This document shows positions 44,515-53,944 of a stretch of DNA of 64,000 bases, piece after piece. The stretch's first letter is position 1, and each line of letters begins with the position of its first letter. The notes under the pieces are model-generated. The model made no database searches. It had not been told where the DNA came from and saw nothing but the letters and a program-made list of their open reading frames with translations. Origin of the DNA: Kosakonia sp. BYX6. Lineage in GTDB: Bacteria; Pseudomonadota; Gammaproteobacteria; Enterobacterales; Enterobacteriaceae. Made by a program: the position numbers and the translations under genes. The stretch covers positions 4,002,406 to 4,066,405 of the forward strand of contig NZ_CP151800.1 in NCBI RefSeq assembly GCF_038449125.1, in the 5' to 3' direction.

Positions 44515-45636
44515 ATGAAGTTAATAAAAACAACGTTGGTGGCTGCCATCGCCCTTGTCGGATGCGACAACGCCACCGCGCCTGCACCCCAAATGCCCCA
44601 GGAAGTTGGCGTCGTGACGTTGAAAAGCCAGCCGCTGGAAATCAACAGCCAGTTGACCGGCCGCACAACCGCGTCGCTGGTGGCCGAAGTTCGCCCGCAA
44701 GTGGGCGGCATCATTCAAAAACGCCTGTTTACGGAAGGCGATACGGTAAAGGCCGGGCAGGCGCTTTACCAGATCGATCCTTCCAGTTACCGCGCCGCGT
44801 TTGATGAAGCCGATGCCGCGCTGAAACAAGCGCAGGCGCTGGTCATTTCCGACTGCAAAAAAGCCATGCGCTATGCGCAACTGGTGAAAGAAGACGGCGT
44901 ATCGCGCCAGGATGCGGAAGATGCGCAATCCACCTGCGCGCAGGACAAAGCCAGCGTGGCTTCGAAAAAAGCGGCGCTGGAAAGCGCACGCATCAATTTG
45001 AACTGGACCACCGTCACCGCGCCGATTGCCGGTCGTATTGGTATTTCCTCCGTCACACCTGGCGCGCTGGTCACGGCGCAACAAGACACGGCACTCGCCA
45101 CCATTCGCGGGCTGGACAGCATGTATGTCGATCTCACGCGTTCGAGCGTCGATCTGCTGCGCCTGCGTAAACAAGCGCTCGCCAGCAACAGCAATACACT
45201 CGGCGTGACCTTAACGCTGGAAGACGGCAGCACCTACAGCGAAAAAGGCCGCCTGGCGCTGACCGAAGTTTCGGTGGATGAATCCACCGGTTCGGTGACG
45301 CTGCGCGCGGTGTTCCCGAACCCGCAACAGCAGTTGCTGCCGGGCATGTTTGTGCGTGCTCGCCTTGACGAAGGGGTGATGTCCAATGCCATTCTCGCGC
45401 CGCAGCAGGGCATTACGCGCGATGCAAAAGGCGATGCCATTGCGCTTGTCGTCAATGCGCAGAACAAAGTGGAACAACGCGCGGTTGAAACCAGCGATAC
45501 CTATGGCGACAAATGGCTGGTGGTGAAAGGCCTCGCCGACGGCGACAAGCTGATCGTGGAAGGCACCGACAAAGTGAGCGCAGGCGCGACAGTAAAAGCC
45601 GTTGAGGTTGAAGACGCGAACGGAGGAAAAGCCTGA
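44515..45636 (+). CDS. RND pump periplasmic adaptor lipoprotein (AcrA/EefA-like)
   Basis: 373 residues from ATG 44515 behind AGGAA; TTG 44509 is less likely. The lipobox ALVGC puts the lipid on Cys17. Order: lipoyl half (VAEVRPQVGGIIQKRLFTEG), helical hairpin (about 95-165), second lipoyl half (VTAPIAGRIGISSVTPGALV), beta-barrel and membrane-proximal domain. Three extra cysteines lie in and near the hairpin (SDCKKA, QSTCAQ). It overlaps the permease start by one base (TGATG). The operon resembles eefABC of Klebsiella/Enterobacter, but I cannot prove orthology. Confidence 0.9.
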   Translation: MKLIKTTLVAAIALVGCDNATAPAPQMPQEVGVVTLKSQPLEINSQLTGRTTASLVAEVRPQVGGIIQKRLFTEGDTVKAGQALYQIDPSSYRAAFDEADAALKQAQALVISDCKKAMRYAQLVKEDGVSRQDAEDAQSTCAQDKASVASKKAALESARINLNWTTVTAPIAGRIGISSVTPGALVTAQQDTALATIRGLDSMYVDLTRSSVDLLRLRKQALASNSNTLGVTLTLEDGSTYSEKGRLALTEVSVDESTGSVTLRAVFPNPQQQLLPGMFVRARLDEGVMSNAILAPQQGITRDAKGDAIALVVNAQNKVEQRAVETSDTYGDKWLVVKGLADGDKLIVEGTDKVSAGATVKAVEVEDANGGKA

Positions 45637-48600
45637 TGTTCTCCAGCTTCTTTGTACGCCGCCCGGTTTTCGCCTGGGTGATCGCGATCCTTATCATGAT
45701 GGCCGGGATATTGGCGATCCGCACGCTGCCGGTCGCGCAGTACCCGGATGTCGCGCCACCCGCGGTTAAAATCACCGCCACTTATACCGGCGCATCCGCG
45801 CAGACGCTGGAAAACAGCGTGACTCAGGTGATTGAACAGCAGCTTACCGGGCTGGATAACCTGCTCTATTTCACCTCGACCAGCAGTTCCGACGGCCAGG
45901 CGACGATCACCGTCACCTTCGAGCAAGGCACCGACCCGGACACCGCGCAGGTGCAAGTGCAGAACAAAGTCCAGCAGGCCGAATCGCGCTTGCCGACGGA
46001 AGTGACCCAATCCGGCGTCACGGTGGTGAAGTCGCAAAGCAACTTCCTGCTGATTATGGGGCTGTACGATAAAACCGACCGCGCCAGCAGCTCTGATATC
46101 GCCGACTGGCTGGTGAGCAACATGCAGGATCCGCTGGCGCGCGTGAACGGCGTCGGTAGCCTGCAAGTGTTCGGCGGCGAATACGCAATGCGTATCTGGC
46201 TGGACGCCGACAAACTCAAATCTTTCTCGCTGATGCCGTCCGATGTGGAATCGGCCATTGAAGCGCAGAACGTGCAGGTTTCCGCCGGTAAAATCGGCGC
46301 GCAACCCTCGCCCAACACGCAACAGTTAACCGCCACCGTGCGGGCGCAGTCGCGCCTGCAAACCGTCGCGCAATTTCGCGACATCATCGTAAAAAGCCAA
46401 AGTGACGGTTCGGTGGTGCGCATCAAAGATGTGGCGCGCGTGGAGATGGGCAGCGAAGACTACAGCGCGCAGGCGAAACTGAACGGCCACCCGGCAGCCG
46501 GTCTGGCGGTGATGCTGGCGCCCGGCGCTAACGCTCTGGATACCGCGACCCTGGTCAAAGATAAAATCAACGAATACCGCCACAGCATGCCGCAGGGCTA
46601 CGATGTGGCGTACCCGAAAGACAGCACCGACTTTATTAAGATCTCCATTGAAGACGTGGTGAAGACGCTGATCGAAGCCATCATTCTGGTGGTCTGCGTG
46701 ATGTACCTGTTCTTGCAGAATATCCGCGCGACGCTGATCCCAGCGCTGGCGGTACCGGTGGTATTGCTCGGGACGTTTGGCGTACTGGCGCTGTTTGGCT
46801 ACTCCATCAACACTCTGACACTGTTTGCGATGGTGCTGGCGATCGGGCTATTGGTGGATGACGCGATCGTGGTGGTGGAAAACGTCGAGCGAATTATGCG
46901 CGACGAAGGCCTGCCCGCCCGCGAAGCGACGGAAAAATCGATGGGCGAAATCTCCGGCGCGCTGGTGGCGATTGCGCTGGTGTTGTCCGCCGTGTTCCTG
47001 CCGATGGCCTTCTTTGGCGGCTCAACCGGGGTGATTTACCGCCAGTTCTCGGTCACCATTATCTCGGCAATGGTGCTGTCGGTCGTTGTTGCGCTGACGC
47101 TGACACCCGCGCTGTGCGGCACGGTGCTTCGCCATAGTGCGCCGCATAAAAAAGGCTTCTTCGGCGCGTTTAACCGCTTTTACAACAACACCGAGCACAA
47201 ATATCAGCGCGGCGTGCTGCGCGTGTTGCGCCGCGCCGTAACGGTGCTGGGCACGTATGTGGTGTTGTGTGGCGCAATGGCGCTGGTGATGTGGCGTTTG
47301 CCTGGCAGCTTCCTGCCGACGGAAGACCAGGGATCGATCATGGTGCAGTTCACCCTGCCCGCGGGCGCGACAGCAACGCGAACGGATGCTGTCGCCAAAA
47401 AGGTCACCGACTGGTTTCTGAATAACGAAAAAGCCAACACCGACGCCATCTTTACTGTCACCGGTTTTAGCTTTAGCGGCAGCGGGCAGAACGCCGGGAT
47501 GGCCTTCGTCTCGTTGAAAAACTGGTCCGAGCGTAGCGGTGCGGAAAATACCGCCCAGGCGATCGCCCTGCGTGCCAGCCAGCAGTTGGGCAGCATTCGC
47601 GACGCCAGCATCTTCGCCATGACGCCGCCGTCGGTGGACGGGCTGGGTCAGAGCAACGGCTTTACCTTTGAACTGCTCGCCAGCGGTGGCACCGATCGCG
47701 ATCAACTGCTGAAAATGCGTAACCAACTGCTGGGCAACGCGAACCAGAGTTCAGCTTTGCAGGCCGTGCGCGCCAACGATCTGCCGCAAATGCCGCAGCT
47801 ACAGGTGGATATCGACAGCAACAAAGCCGTCGCGCTGGGGCTTTCTCTCAGCGATGTGAGCGATACGCTCTCCAGTGCCTGGGGCGGCACCTATGTGAAT
47901 GACTTCACCGATCGCGGCCGCGTCAAAAAAGTCTATATCCAGGGTGACAGCGACTTCCGTTCGTCGCCATCAGATTTGAAAAAATGGTATGTGCGCGGCA
48001 GCGACGACAGCATGACGCCGTTCTCCGCTTTTGCGACCACCCGCTGGGAGTACGGCCCGGAAAGCCTGGTGCGCTACAACGGCTCGGCGGCGTATGAAAT
48101 TCAGGGCGAAAACGCCAGCGGTTTCAGTTCCGGCGCGGCAATGACGGAAATGGAAAACCTTGCTGACAAGCTGCCCGCCGGCACCACCTGGGCGTGGAGC
48201 GGCCTGTCGTTGCAGGAAAAACTCGCCAGCGGCCAGGCGATGAGCCTTTATGCCATCTCCATCATGGTGGTGTTCCTGTGCCTTGCCGCGCTGTATGAAA
48301 GCTGGTCGGTGCCGATTTCAGTGATTTTAGTCATCCCGCTCGGCCTGCTCGGTGCGGCGCTGGCCGCGTGGATGCGCGGGCTGAGTAATGACGTCTACTT
48401 CCAGGTAGCGCTGCTGACCACCATCGGCCTGTCGTCGAAAAACGCCATTTTGATTGTTGAATTCGCCGAAGCGGCGGTGCAGGAAGGCAGCTCGTTGTCC
48501 CGCGCCGCACTGCGCGCCGCGCGAACCCGTTTACGCCCGATCATGATGACCTCGCTGGCGTTTATCGCCGGTGTCGCGCCGCTGGCGGTCGCCACCGGGG

Positions 48601-48743
48601 CCGGCGCCAACAGCCGCATCGCCATTGGTACGGGGATTATTGGCGGTACCCTGACGGCAACGTTACTGGCGATTTTCTTTGTTCCCCTTTTCTTTGTGCT
48701 GGTGAAAAAACTGTTCGCCGGTAAACGCGCACGCCAGGAGTAA
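45636..48743 (+). CDS. RND multidrug efflux permease, HAE1 family (AcrB/EefB-like)
   Basis: 1035 residues, typical for AcrB-type proton antiporters. Twelve helices and two large periplasmic loops are seen. The proton relay aspartates lie in GLLVDDAIVVVENVER, the partner lysine in LSSKNAILIVEFAE, and the conserved start is MFSSFFVRRPVFAWVIA. The periplasmic switch-loop region (FSFSGSGQNAGMAFVSLK) is intact. It captures hydrophobic drugs in the periplasm and passes them to the outer-membrane channel coded next. Confidence 0.95.
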   Translation: MFSSFFVRRPVFAWVIAILIMMAGILAIRTLPVAQYPDVAPPAVKITATYTGASAQTLENSVTQVIEQQLTGLDNLLYFTSTSSSDGQATITVTFEQGTDPDTAQVQVQNKVQQAESRLPTEVTQSGVTVVKSQSNFLLIMGLYDKTDRASSSDIADWLVSNMQDPLARVNGVGSLQVFGGEYAMRIWLDADKLKSFSLMPSDVESAIEAQNVQVSAGKIGAQPSPNTQQLTATVRAQSRLQTVAQFRDIIVKSQSDGSVVRIKDVARVEMGSEDYSAQAKLNGHPAAGLAVMLAPGANALDTATLVKDKINEYRHSMPQGYDVAYPKDSTDFIKISIEDVVKTLIEAIILVVCVMYLFLQNIRATLIPALAVPVVLLGTFGVLALFGYSINTLTLFAMVLAIGLLVDDAIVVVENVERIMRDEGLPAREATEKSMGEISGALVAIALVLSAVFLPMAFFGGSTGVIYRQFSVTIISAMVLSVVVALTLTPALCGTVLRHSAPHKKGFFGAFNRFYNNTEHKYQRGVLRVLRRAVTVLGTYVVLCGAMALVMWRLPGSFLPTEDQGSIMVQFTLPAGATATRTDAVAKKVTDWFLNNEKANTDAIFTVTGFSFSGSGQNAGMAFVSLKNWSERSGAENTAQAIALRASQQLGSIRDASIFAMTPPSVDGLGQSNGFTFELLASGGTDRDQLLKMRNQLLGNANQSSALQAVRANDLPQMPQLQVDIDSNKAVALGLSLSDVSDTLSSAWGGTYVNDFTDRGRVKKVYIQGDSDFRSSPSDLKKWYVRGSDDSMTPFSAFATTRWEYGPESLVRYNGSAAYEIQGENASGFSSGAAMTEMENLADKLPAGTTWAWSGLSLQEKLASGQAMSLYAISIMVVFLCLAALYESWSVPISVILVIPLGLLGAALAAWMRGLSNDVYFQVALLTTIGLSSKNAILIVEFAEAAVQEGSSLSRAALRAARTRLRPIMMTSLAFIAGVAPLAVATGAGANSRIAIGTGIIGGTLTATLLAIFFVPLFFVLVKKLFAGKRARQE

Positions 48744-48745
48744 TT

Positions 48746-50110
48746 ATGTTGCGTATCAGTGTTCTTTTTCTTGCCCTGCTGAGCGCCGGTTGTGTCTCTC
48801 TTGACCCAACCTATCAGCGCCCGCAAGCGCCGGTTCCGGCGACATTGCCGGGTACCAGCGGCCAGGCGCAAGCCGTTGCCGCAGACTGGCAGCAAATCAT
48901 CAATGATGGCCGCCTGAAACAGGTGGTCAGTAACGCGCTGACGCAAAACCGCGATGTGCAAAAAGCGATTGCCGACATCGACGCAGCCCGTGCGCTGTAC
49001 GCCGAAGAGCGTTCCGCGCTGTTCCCCACGGTCAATGCTGAACTGAGCAATACCCGTAGCCGCACGGTGGCGAGCGGTGTGACCAACAGCGCCGAAGCCG
49101 ATGGCGCCGTGTCCAGCTTCGAACTGGATCTGTTTGGCCGTAATCAGAGCCTGACCCGCGCCGAGCGGGAAACCTGGCTTGCCAGTGAATACACCGCGCA
49201 AAACACCCGCTTGAGCCTGGTGGCGGAAATCACCACCGCCTGGATAACGCTGGCGGCGGATAACAGCAACCTGGCGCTGGCGAAACAGACGATGGAGAGC
49301 GCGCAAAACTCGCTGAAGATCGCCAAACGTAAACAGGAAATTGGCGTTGCGGCAGCCGGCGATACCGCCGAAGCGATGGCGGTGTTCCAGCAGGCGCGTG
49401 CCAGCGTCGCCAGCTACCAAACGCAAGTGGTACAGGATAAAAACGCCCTTAACTTGCTGGCGGGCGACACGGTGCCGGACTCTTTGCTGCCGGGCACGCT
49501 GGAGAACCTGGCCGATAACAGCATCACGCTGACACCTGCTGGCGTCTCTTCGTCTGTGCTGCTGCGCCGCCCGGATATTCAGGAAGCGGAGCATAACCTG
49601 AAAAGCGCGAACGCCAATATCGGCGCGGCGCGGGCGAATTTCTTCCCGACCATTTCGCTGACCGCCAGCGCCGGGGTCGGCAGCAGTTCGCTCTCGTCGC
49701 TGTTCAGCCACGGCATGAAAGTGTGGTCGTTTGCGCCGTCAATCTCGCTGCCGCTGTTTACCGGCGGCGAAAATATGGCGCAGTTGCGCTACGCCGAAGC
49801 GGAGAAAAAAGGGCTGATCGCCACTTACGAGAAGACAATTCAGAGCGCGTTTAAAGATGTTGCCGACGCCCTGGCGCGCCGCGAAACGCTGACAGAACAG
49901 CTTGATGCCCAGCGCGAATACGCTGCAGCCGAGCAGAAATCGCTGGATATCGCCCAGCGTCAGTACAACGCGGGCACAGGCGATTATCTTTCCGTACTGA
50001 CCGCGCAGCGCTCGCTGTGGTCGGCGCAAGAGTCGCTGATTTCCCTGCAACAAACCGACCTGGAAAACCGCATCACGCTCTGGCAATCGCTGGGCGGCGG
50101 CGTGCGTTAA
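48746..50110 (+). CDS. Outer-membrane efflux channel lipoprotein (OprM/NodT, EefC-like)
   Basis: 454 residues with lipobox LSAGC (Cys16). Two internally repeated outer-membrane-efflux domains of long helices with paired strands are visible, e.g. SSFELDLFGRNQSLTRAERE and FAPSISLPLFTGG. It begins three bases after the permease stop. Having its own channel makes the pump independent of TolC, unlike AcrAB. Confidence 0.93.
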   Translation: MLRISVLFLALLSAGCVSLDPTYQRPQAPVPATLPGTSGQAQAVAADWQQIINDGRLKQVVSNALTQNRDVQKAIADIDAARALYAEERSALFPTVNAELSNTRSRTVASGVTNSAEADGAVSSFELDLFGRNQSLTRAERETWLASEYTAQNTRLSLVAEITTAWITLAADNSNLALAKQTMESAQNSLKIAKRKQEIGVAAAGDTAEAMAVFQQARASVASYQTQVVQDKNALNLLAGDTVPDSLLPGTLENLADNSITLTPAGVSSSVLLRRPDIQEAEHNLKSANANIGAARANFFPTISLTASAGVGSSSLSSLFSHGMKVWSFAPSISLPLFTGGENMAQLRYAEAEKKGLIATYEKTIQSAFKDVADALARRETLTEQLDAQREYAAAEQKSLDIAQRQYNAGTGDYLSVLTAQRSLWSAQESLISLQQTDLENRITLWQSLGGGVR

Positions 50111-50117
50111 TCCCTTC

Positions 50118-50137
50118 GCGCCGGGGCTACCCGGCGC
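50118..50137 (+). terminator. GC-rich hairpin after the RND operon
   Basis: GCGCCGGG-GCTA-CCCGGCGC, a perfect eight-base stem eight bases after the stop. No T run follows, so termination strength is doubtful. Confidence 0.5.
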
Positions 50138-50251
50138 ATCATGCGTGATATGTCACACCGCTTCGGCACCGCCTGGTATGTGGGTTTTAATGTTTGCGAG
50201 TGTGCTCGAAAATAAAAATGTTCAGGTTGACCGGCTGGCAGCAAATGCGTA

Positions 50252-50272
50252 CCGTTGACTGATTGGCAACGG
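50252..50272. promoter_or_regulatory. Inverted repeat in the higBA promoter
   Basis: CCGTTG and CAACGG flank nine bases, about 20 bases before the higB start; candidate HigA operator by position. Confidence 0.45.
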
Positions 50273-50291
50273 ACGCACAAGGCAAACAGGA

Positions 50292-50609
50292 ATGCATTTG
50301 ATATCAATGAAGACGATTCAGGAGGCGATAGTTCGCTTTCCTCAGCACAGAATAGCGCTGCTCACACTGGCTAAAACTATCGAAAAAGCGCACTGCCCAA
50401 CGCCGGATGATCTTAAAAAACTGTATCCCACGCTGGATAACTTTAAATATTTGAGCAAGCATTACGTTATTGATATTTCGAATAATGATTTAAGAGTTGT
50501 GGCTCTCATTTTTTTCGAAAGCCAAAAATTCTATGTTCGCCATGTATTTACGCATAAGGAATATGACCGTTTTACTGAACAACATCGCACGAAGGGGAAG
50601 AAAAAATGA
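50292..50609 (+). CDS. higB: HigB toxin, RelE-like mRNA interferase
   Basis: 105 residues. PTLDNFKYLSKHYVIDI and RVVALIFFESQKFYVRHVFT, then HKEYDRF, closely follow E. coli HigB (YgjN). The toxin cuts translated mRNA at the ribosome. Toxin before antitoxin is the HigBA order. Both catalytic-type basic and tyrosine residues at the C-terminus are kept, so the gene appears functional. It overlaps higA by four bases (ATGA). Confidence 0.93.
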   Translation: MHLISMKTIQEAIVRFPQHRIALLTLAKTIEKAHCPTPDDLKKLYPTLDNFKYLSKHYVIDISNNDLRVVALIFFESQKFYVRHVFTHKEYDRFTEQHRTKGKKK

Positions 50610-51022
50610 TCGTCGCCGATGCACTTAAAGCAACCCATGCTCTGATTGCCGCCGTTCCCCTACTGGGGGAACACCCCAGCGAGAAAGATTACCTGGATGC
50701 ATTAGAACTTGTTGAACAACTTCTCATCGACAATCCCACCAGCCCATTGCTCGATATCGTCTGTGCAAAGATAAGCGCATACGAAAATAATCAGCCTGAG
50801 ATTGTCGCCCTTCGTGAGGACATGGCATCAATCCCGACAGGGCTTGCAGTATTGAGAACGCTGATGGATCAACACAAACTAACCACATCTGATTTCAAAG
50901 ATGAAATTGGGAGTAAATCAATGGTATCCAGAGTCCTCAATGGTGAACGCCAGCTTAATATCAACCACATTAAGAAATTATCAGCGCGCTTTGGCTTATC
51001 ACCGCTGATGTTTATTTCCTGA
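50606..51022 (+). CDS. higA: HigA antitoxin, XRE-type DNA-binding protein
   Basis: 138 residues, the E. coli HigA length. The N-terminal helical part binds the toxin (YLDALELVEQLLIDNPTSPL). The C-terminal helix-turn-helix (about 85-135) reads DEIGSKSMVSRVLNGERQL and then HIKKLSARFGLSPLMFI. It blocks HigB and represses the operon. The stop is one base from the stop of the convergent RpiR gene. Confidence 0.93.
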   Translation: MIVADALKATHALIAAVPLLGEHPSEKDYLDALELVEQLLIDNPTSPLLDIVCAKISAYENNQPEIVALREDMASIPTGLAVLRTLMDQHKLTTSDFKDEIGSKSMVSRVLNGERQLNINHIKKLSARFGLSPLMFIS

Positions 51023-51023
51023 C

Positions 51024-51917
51024 TTAGCCCTTCTTACCGCCCGGTTTTAACCCACGGTGAAACTCATTTATGCGTTTCACCGTTTTTATTGCCCGCTGCG
51101 ATGTCGCAGAAGCCACCGACAAAATGATCATCTCCAGGCACAGCAGTACAGTGCCGTGCAGCGGGATTTTGCCTTTTTCGCCGCCGCGCGGAACGTGAAT
51201 CACCACATCCGCTTGCTGGCTGAAGCGTGAATCCACAGCATTGGTCATCAGGATCACCGGAATGCCCAAGCGCCGCGCTTCTTTAAGCGTGGTCAGCCCT
51301 TCCCGGTGCGCCGATTTTTGCGCCATCATGATCAACACATCGCCGCGCTGGAGTGTGATTAACTGCTCCGACAGCGCAATGCCCGTGCGATTAAGCGGCG
51401 AAGCGGGCAGGCCGATACGGCTAAACAGCCGCGCGCTGTACTCGGCCAAAATCCCCGAAGCGCCAATACCAAAAATCGCCACCTGCCGGGCTTCAACCAG
51501 TAACGCCACCGCCTGCGCGATGGCATAACGGTTGTCCGGCGCAGAAAGCACTTCACAGGTATGCTGATGCCCTTCCAGCACAAAATCGATCCCCGAATTA
51601 ACGTCGCAAGAGAGCGCATTCACCGTGGTGCTCATCTTTTCCGCCGACGAAATGGACGGGCCAAACCAGTGTTCCAGCGTCTGCTTCAAATCCCTTAACC
51701 CGGCAAACCCCAACGCCTGAATGGCGCGCACCACGGTGGCATCAGAGGTCTGCGTCGCGGCGGCGATTTCAATCGCCGTATGCTCCAGCACCACGTCACG
51801 GTGCTCGTTGATATAGCGCGCCACCGCCTGCAAACGCGGCGACAGCGTGTGCGCCCGCGCCCGGAAACGCTCACCGTAGACATCCACGCGGTTCTTCGCT
51901 TTTTTGGTGTTGAGCAT
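51024..51917 (-). CDS. RpiR-family regulator with SIS domain
   Basis: 297 residues. The RpiR helix-turn-helix (about 20-95) has SPRLQAVARYINEHRDVV and TSDATVVRAIQALGFAGLRD. The SIS sugar-isomerase-like domain (about 130-265) has ARQVAIFGIGASGILAEYSA and GDVLIMMAQKSAHREGL. A clear GGGAGAAAGC site precedes the start, 11 bases after the end of the siderophore-binding gene, so it is probably last in that operon. SIS domains usually sense sugar phosphates, which is odd in an iron operon. It is not close to E. coli MurR. Confidence 0.87.
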   Translation of the reverse strand: MLNTKKAKNRVDVYGERFRARAHTLSPRLQAVARYINEHRDVVLEHTAIEIAAATQTSDATVVRAIQALGFAGLRDLKQTLEHWFGPSISSAEKMSTTVNALSCDVNSGIDFVLEGHQHTCEVLSAPDNRYAIAQAVALLVEARQVAIFGIGASGILAEYSARLFSRIGLPASPLNRTGIALSEQLITLQRGDVLIMMAQKSAHREGLTTLKEARRLGIPVILMTNAVDSRFSQQADVVIHVPRGGEKGKIPLHGTVLLCLEMIILSVASATSQRAIKTVKRINEFHRGLKPGGKKG

Positions 51918-51928
51918 ACGCTTTCTCC

Positions 51929-52876
51929 CTATTTTGCCGCCGGTAGCGGTCGCCCGGCGATTTGCGATTGCACCTGCGCCACCATCAGGCTGAGCGAAGC
52001 GAAGGAGTTAGAAATGGCCTCTTCGCGTGAAATCAGCACGTAATGCCCGCTGCGACAGGCAGTGAGGAAATCGCACCAACCGGGCATCACCGCGTCCATG
52101 GCGGCGATTTCATCCTGCGGTTTGCCGCCGGTATCGCCGCGCCAGGTGGCAAACACGAAATCCGCATCCAGTTCGGGCAAGCGTTCGGCGCTGACATCAA
52201 TGCGCCCGCCATCCGGGATGCTATCGATCAGTTTTGGAAAACGAAAACCGGCATCGCGCAATACGCGCCCCAGTGAGTGGTAACTGTGTAAGGCGTTGAT
52301 TTTGCCGTTATTGGCCTGAATGACCGACACCGTAATCTTGCGGGTATCGAGGGTGTTTTTCAGCGCGGCAATCTGCTCATGGTAGCGACGTTCAAGGATC
52401 GCCAGCCGCGCCTGCGTGCCGGTCAGTTGCGCCAACTTGCGGTAGATTTCAGGCGCGCCGCCTTGCAGATGATCGATGCTGACCGTCGGCGCGATCTTTT
52501 CAAGCTGCTCCACCGGTGTGTTACGGCTTGGCTCGGTAATGATCAGGTCCGGTTTTGCGGCCGCGATCGCTTCAATATCAATATCCGCCGAGCCGATAAA
52601 CCTGATGTCGGAATTATCAAAATCCACGCCGGTCAGCATCCCGCTGGATCGCAGCACATGGCTGCCGTCCGGTCGCGTGCGCCCGTGGCTGGCAACGGGC
52701 GGGATACCCAGCTCGATCAGCGGAATGGTGATATCCAGGTCGTGCAGCGAAACGATGCGTTTCGGGTGCAGCGGCACGGTCACCACGCGCCCTAAATCGT
52801 CGGTGAATGAGTGCGTTGGCTCGGCGGCACTGGCGGTCAACCCCACCAGCAACAGCAGCGAAAAAAGTAAGCGCAT
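51929..52876 (-). CDS. Periplasmic iron-siderophore-binding protein (FecB/FhuD-like)
   Basis: 315 residues with a signal peptide (cut after TASA). Two lobes joined by a long helix are expected for this class: HSFTDDLGRVVTVPLHPKRI starts lobe one and NNGKINALHSYHSLGRVLRD lies in lobe two. It picks up ferric siderophore in the periplasm and delivers it to the two permeases coded upstream. It starts 16 bases after the second permease gene. The ligand, citrate, achromobactin or hydroxamate, cannot be settled here. Confidence 0.9.
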   Translation of the reverse strand: MRLLFSLLLLVGLTASAAEPTHSFTDDLGRVVTVPLHPKRIVSLHDLDITIPLIELGIPPVASHGRTRPDGSHVLRSSGMLTGVDFDNSDIRFIGSADIDIEAIAAAKPDLIITEPSRNTPVEQLEKIAPTVSIDHLQGGAPEIYRKLAQLTGTQARLAILERRYHEQIAALKNTLDTRKITVSVIQANNGKINALHSYHSLGRVLRDAGFRFPKLIDSIPDGGRIDVSAERLPELDADFVFATWRGDTGGKPQDEIAAMDAVMPGWCDFLTACRSGHYVLISREEAISNSFASLSLMVAQVQSQIAGRPLPAAK

Positions 52877-52891
52877 ACAGATCCTTAAGCG

Positions 52892-53944
52892 TTATAAACG
52901 ATCGCGCCGCTGCCACAGCAGCAGCAGGAAAAACGGCCCGCCGACCAGGGAAATCACGATCCCGGCGGGAATTTGCAGCGGCGCAAAGGCAAGGCGCCCG
53001 AGCGAATCCGCCAGCAGCACCAGCAATCCACCAAGCAGCGCGCTGCCCCACAGCAGTGCCCGCTGGCCGCCACGCAGCAGAAAACGCGCCATATGCGGAG
53101 CAATCAACCCGACAAAACCGAGGCTGCCGACGCAGGAAACACTGGCGGCGGTCAGCAATACCGGGGCGAAAAAGCGCAGCAGTTCAAGCCGCGCCAGACG
53201 CACGCCCAGCCCGGTCGCCGCCGGGTTGCCGAGCAGCGCAACATCGGCGGCGCGGGCGGTGAGCAGTAAAATGAGCGTTGCCGGCACCGCCCAGCACAGC
53301 GCCACCAGCAACAGCGGCCAGGTGGCGGCGTGCAGGCTGCCTGCCAGCCACATCATCGCGGTTTGCACATCGCGCACATCGGCGGTGGTCATAAACACGC
53401 CGATCCCGGCGGCAAAAGTCCAGGAAACGCCAATGCCAAGCAGCACAAAACGCGGACGCGACACATCCCGCGCCAGCGCCATCACCAGCACGGCGGCGAG
53501 CAAACCGCCCGCCATGCCCGCGAGTGGTCGCCAGACTAAGCCCACCGCCGGAAAGCTGAGCACCAGCGTTAATACCACCACGCTTGCCCCCTCTTTCACG
53601 CCGATCAACCCCGGATCGGCCAGTCCGTTGCGGGTGATCGACTGCATCGCCGCACCCGCCATACCGAGCATCGCGCCGCACAACAGCGCCATTAATACGC
53701 GTGGCAGGCGAATATCCCACACCACATAGTGCTGTTCCGGGTTAAGCGCTGAGGGGAAAAAGAGCGCCCGGCCGATGGCAGACGCCGGAACCGCCAGCGA
53801 CCCTTGAGTCACGCCGTAAAGCAGCAACGCCAGAGCCAGCAGCGTAAGACCCGTTATCCAATACAATGCCTGCGGGCGCAGCAGCCGGGAAAAGCCGCCA
53901 ACCCGCCATCTGCGTAGCCCGGCGCGGTGCAGGAGCGTGTTCAT
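52892..53944 (-). CDS. Iron-siderophore ABC permease (FecD/FhuB-type), second subunit
   Basis: 350 residues from ATG 53944; the frame is open to 54364, but that part is a shadow of the other permease. Eight to ten helices are visible, with the FecCD signatures LPRVLMALLCGAMLGMAGAA and LLGNPAATGLGVRLARLE, and the coupling segment SVSCVGSLGFVGLIAPHMAR. The start overlaps the stop of the previous permease (ATGA), so the two are made together as a heterodimer. Confidence 0.92.
   Translation of the reverse strand: MNTLLHRAGLRRWRVGGFSRLLRPQALYWITGLTLLALALLLYGVTQGSLAVPASAIGRALFFPSALNPEQHYVVWDIRLPRVLMALLCGAMLGMAGAAMQSITRNGLADPGLIGVKEGASVVVLTLVLSFPAVGLVWRPLAGMAGGLLAAVLVMALARDVSRPRFVLLGIGVSWTFAAGIGVFMTTADVRDVQTAMMWLAGSLHAATWPLLLVALCWAVPATLILLLTARAADVALLGNPAATGLGVRLARLELLRFFAPVLLTAASVSCVGSLGFVGLIAPHMARFLLRGGQRALLWGSALLGGLLVLLADSLGRLAFAPLQIPAGIVISLVGGPFFLLLLWQRRDRL

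Noticed and set aside
48395-49711. 438-residue minus-strand frame across the RND permease end and the outer-membrane channel gene
   Set aside because: Spans two conserved genes on the other strand and has no recognisable domain.
51024-51917. RpiR gene as the missing murR
   Set aside because: It shares only the family architecture with E. coli MurR, lies 13 kb from murQP, and is linked to an iron operon.
52476-53729. 417-residue plus-strand frame opposite the siderophore-binding and permease genes
   Set aside because: Ser/Arg/Pro-rich antisense reading; the minus-strand genes are clearly real.
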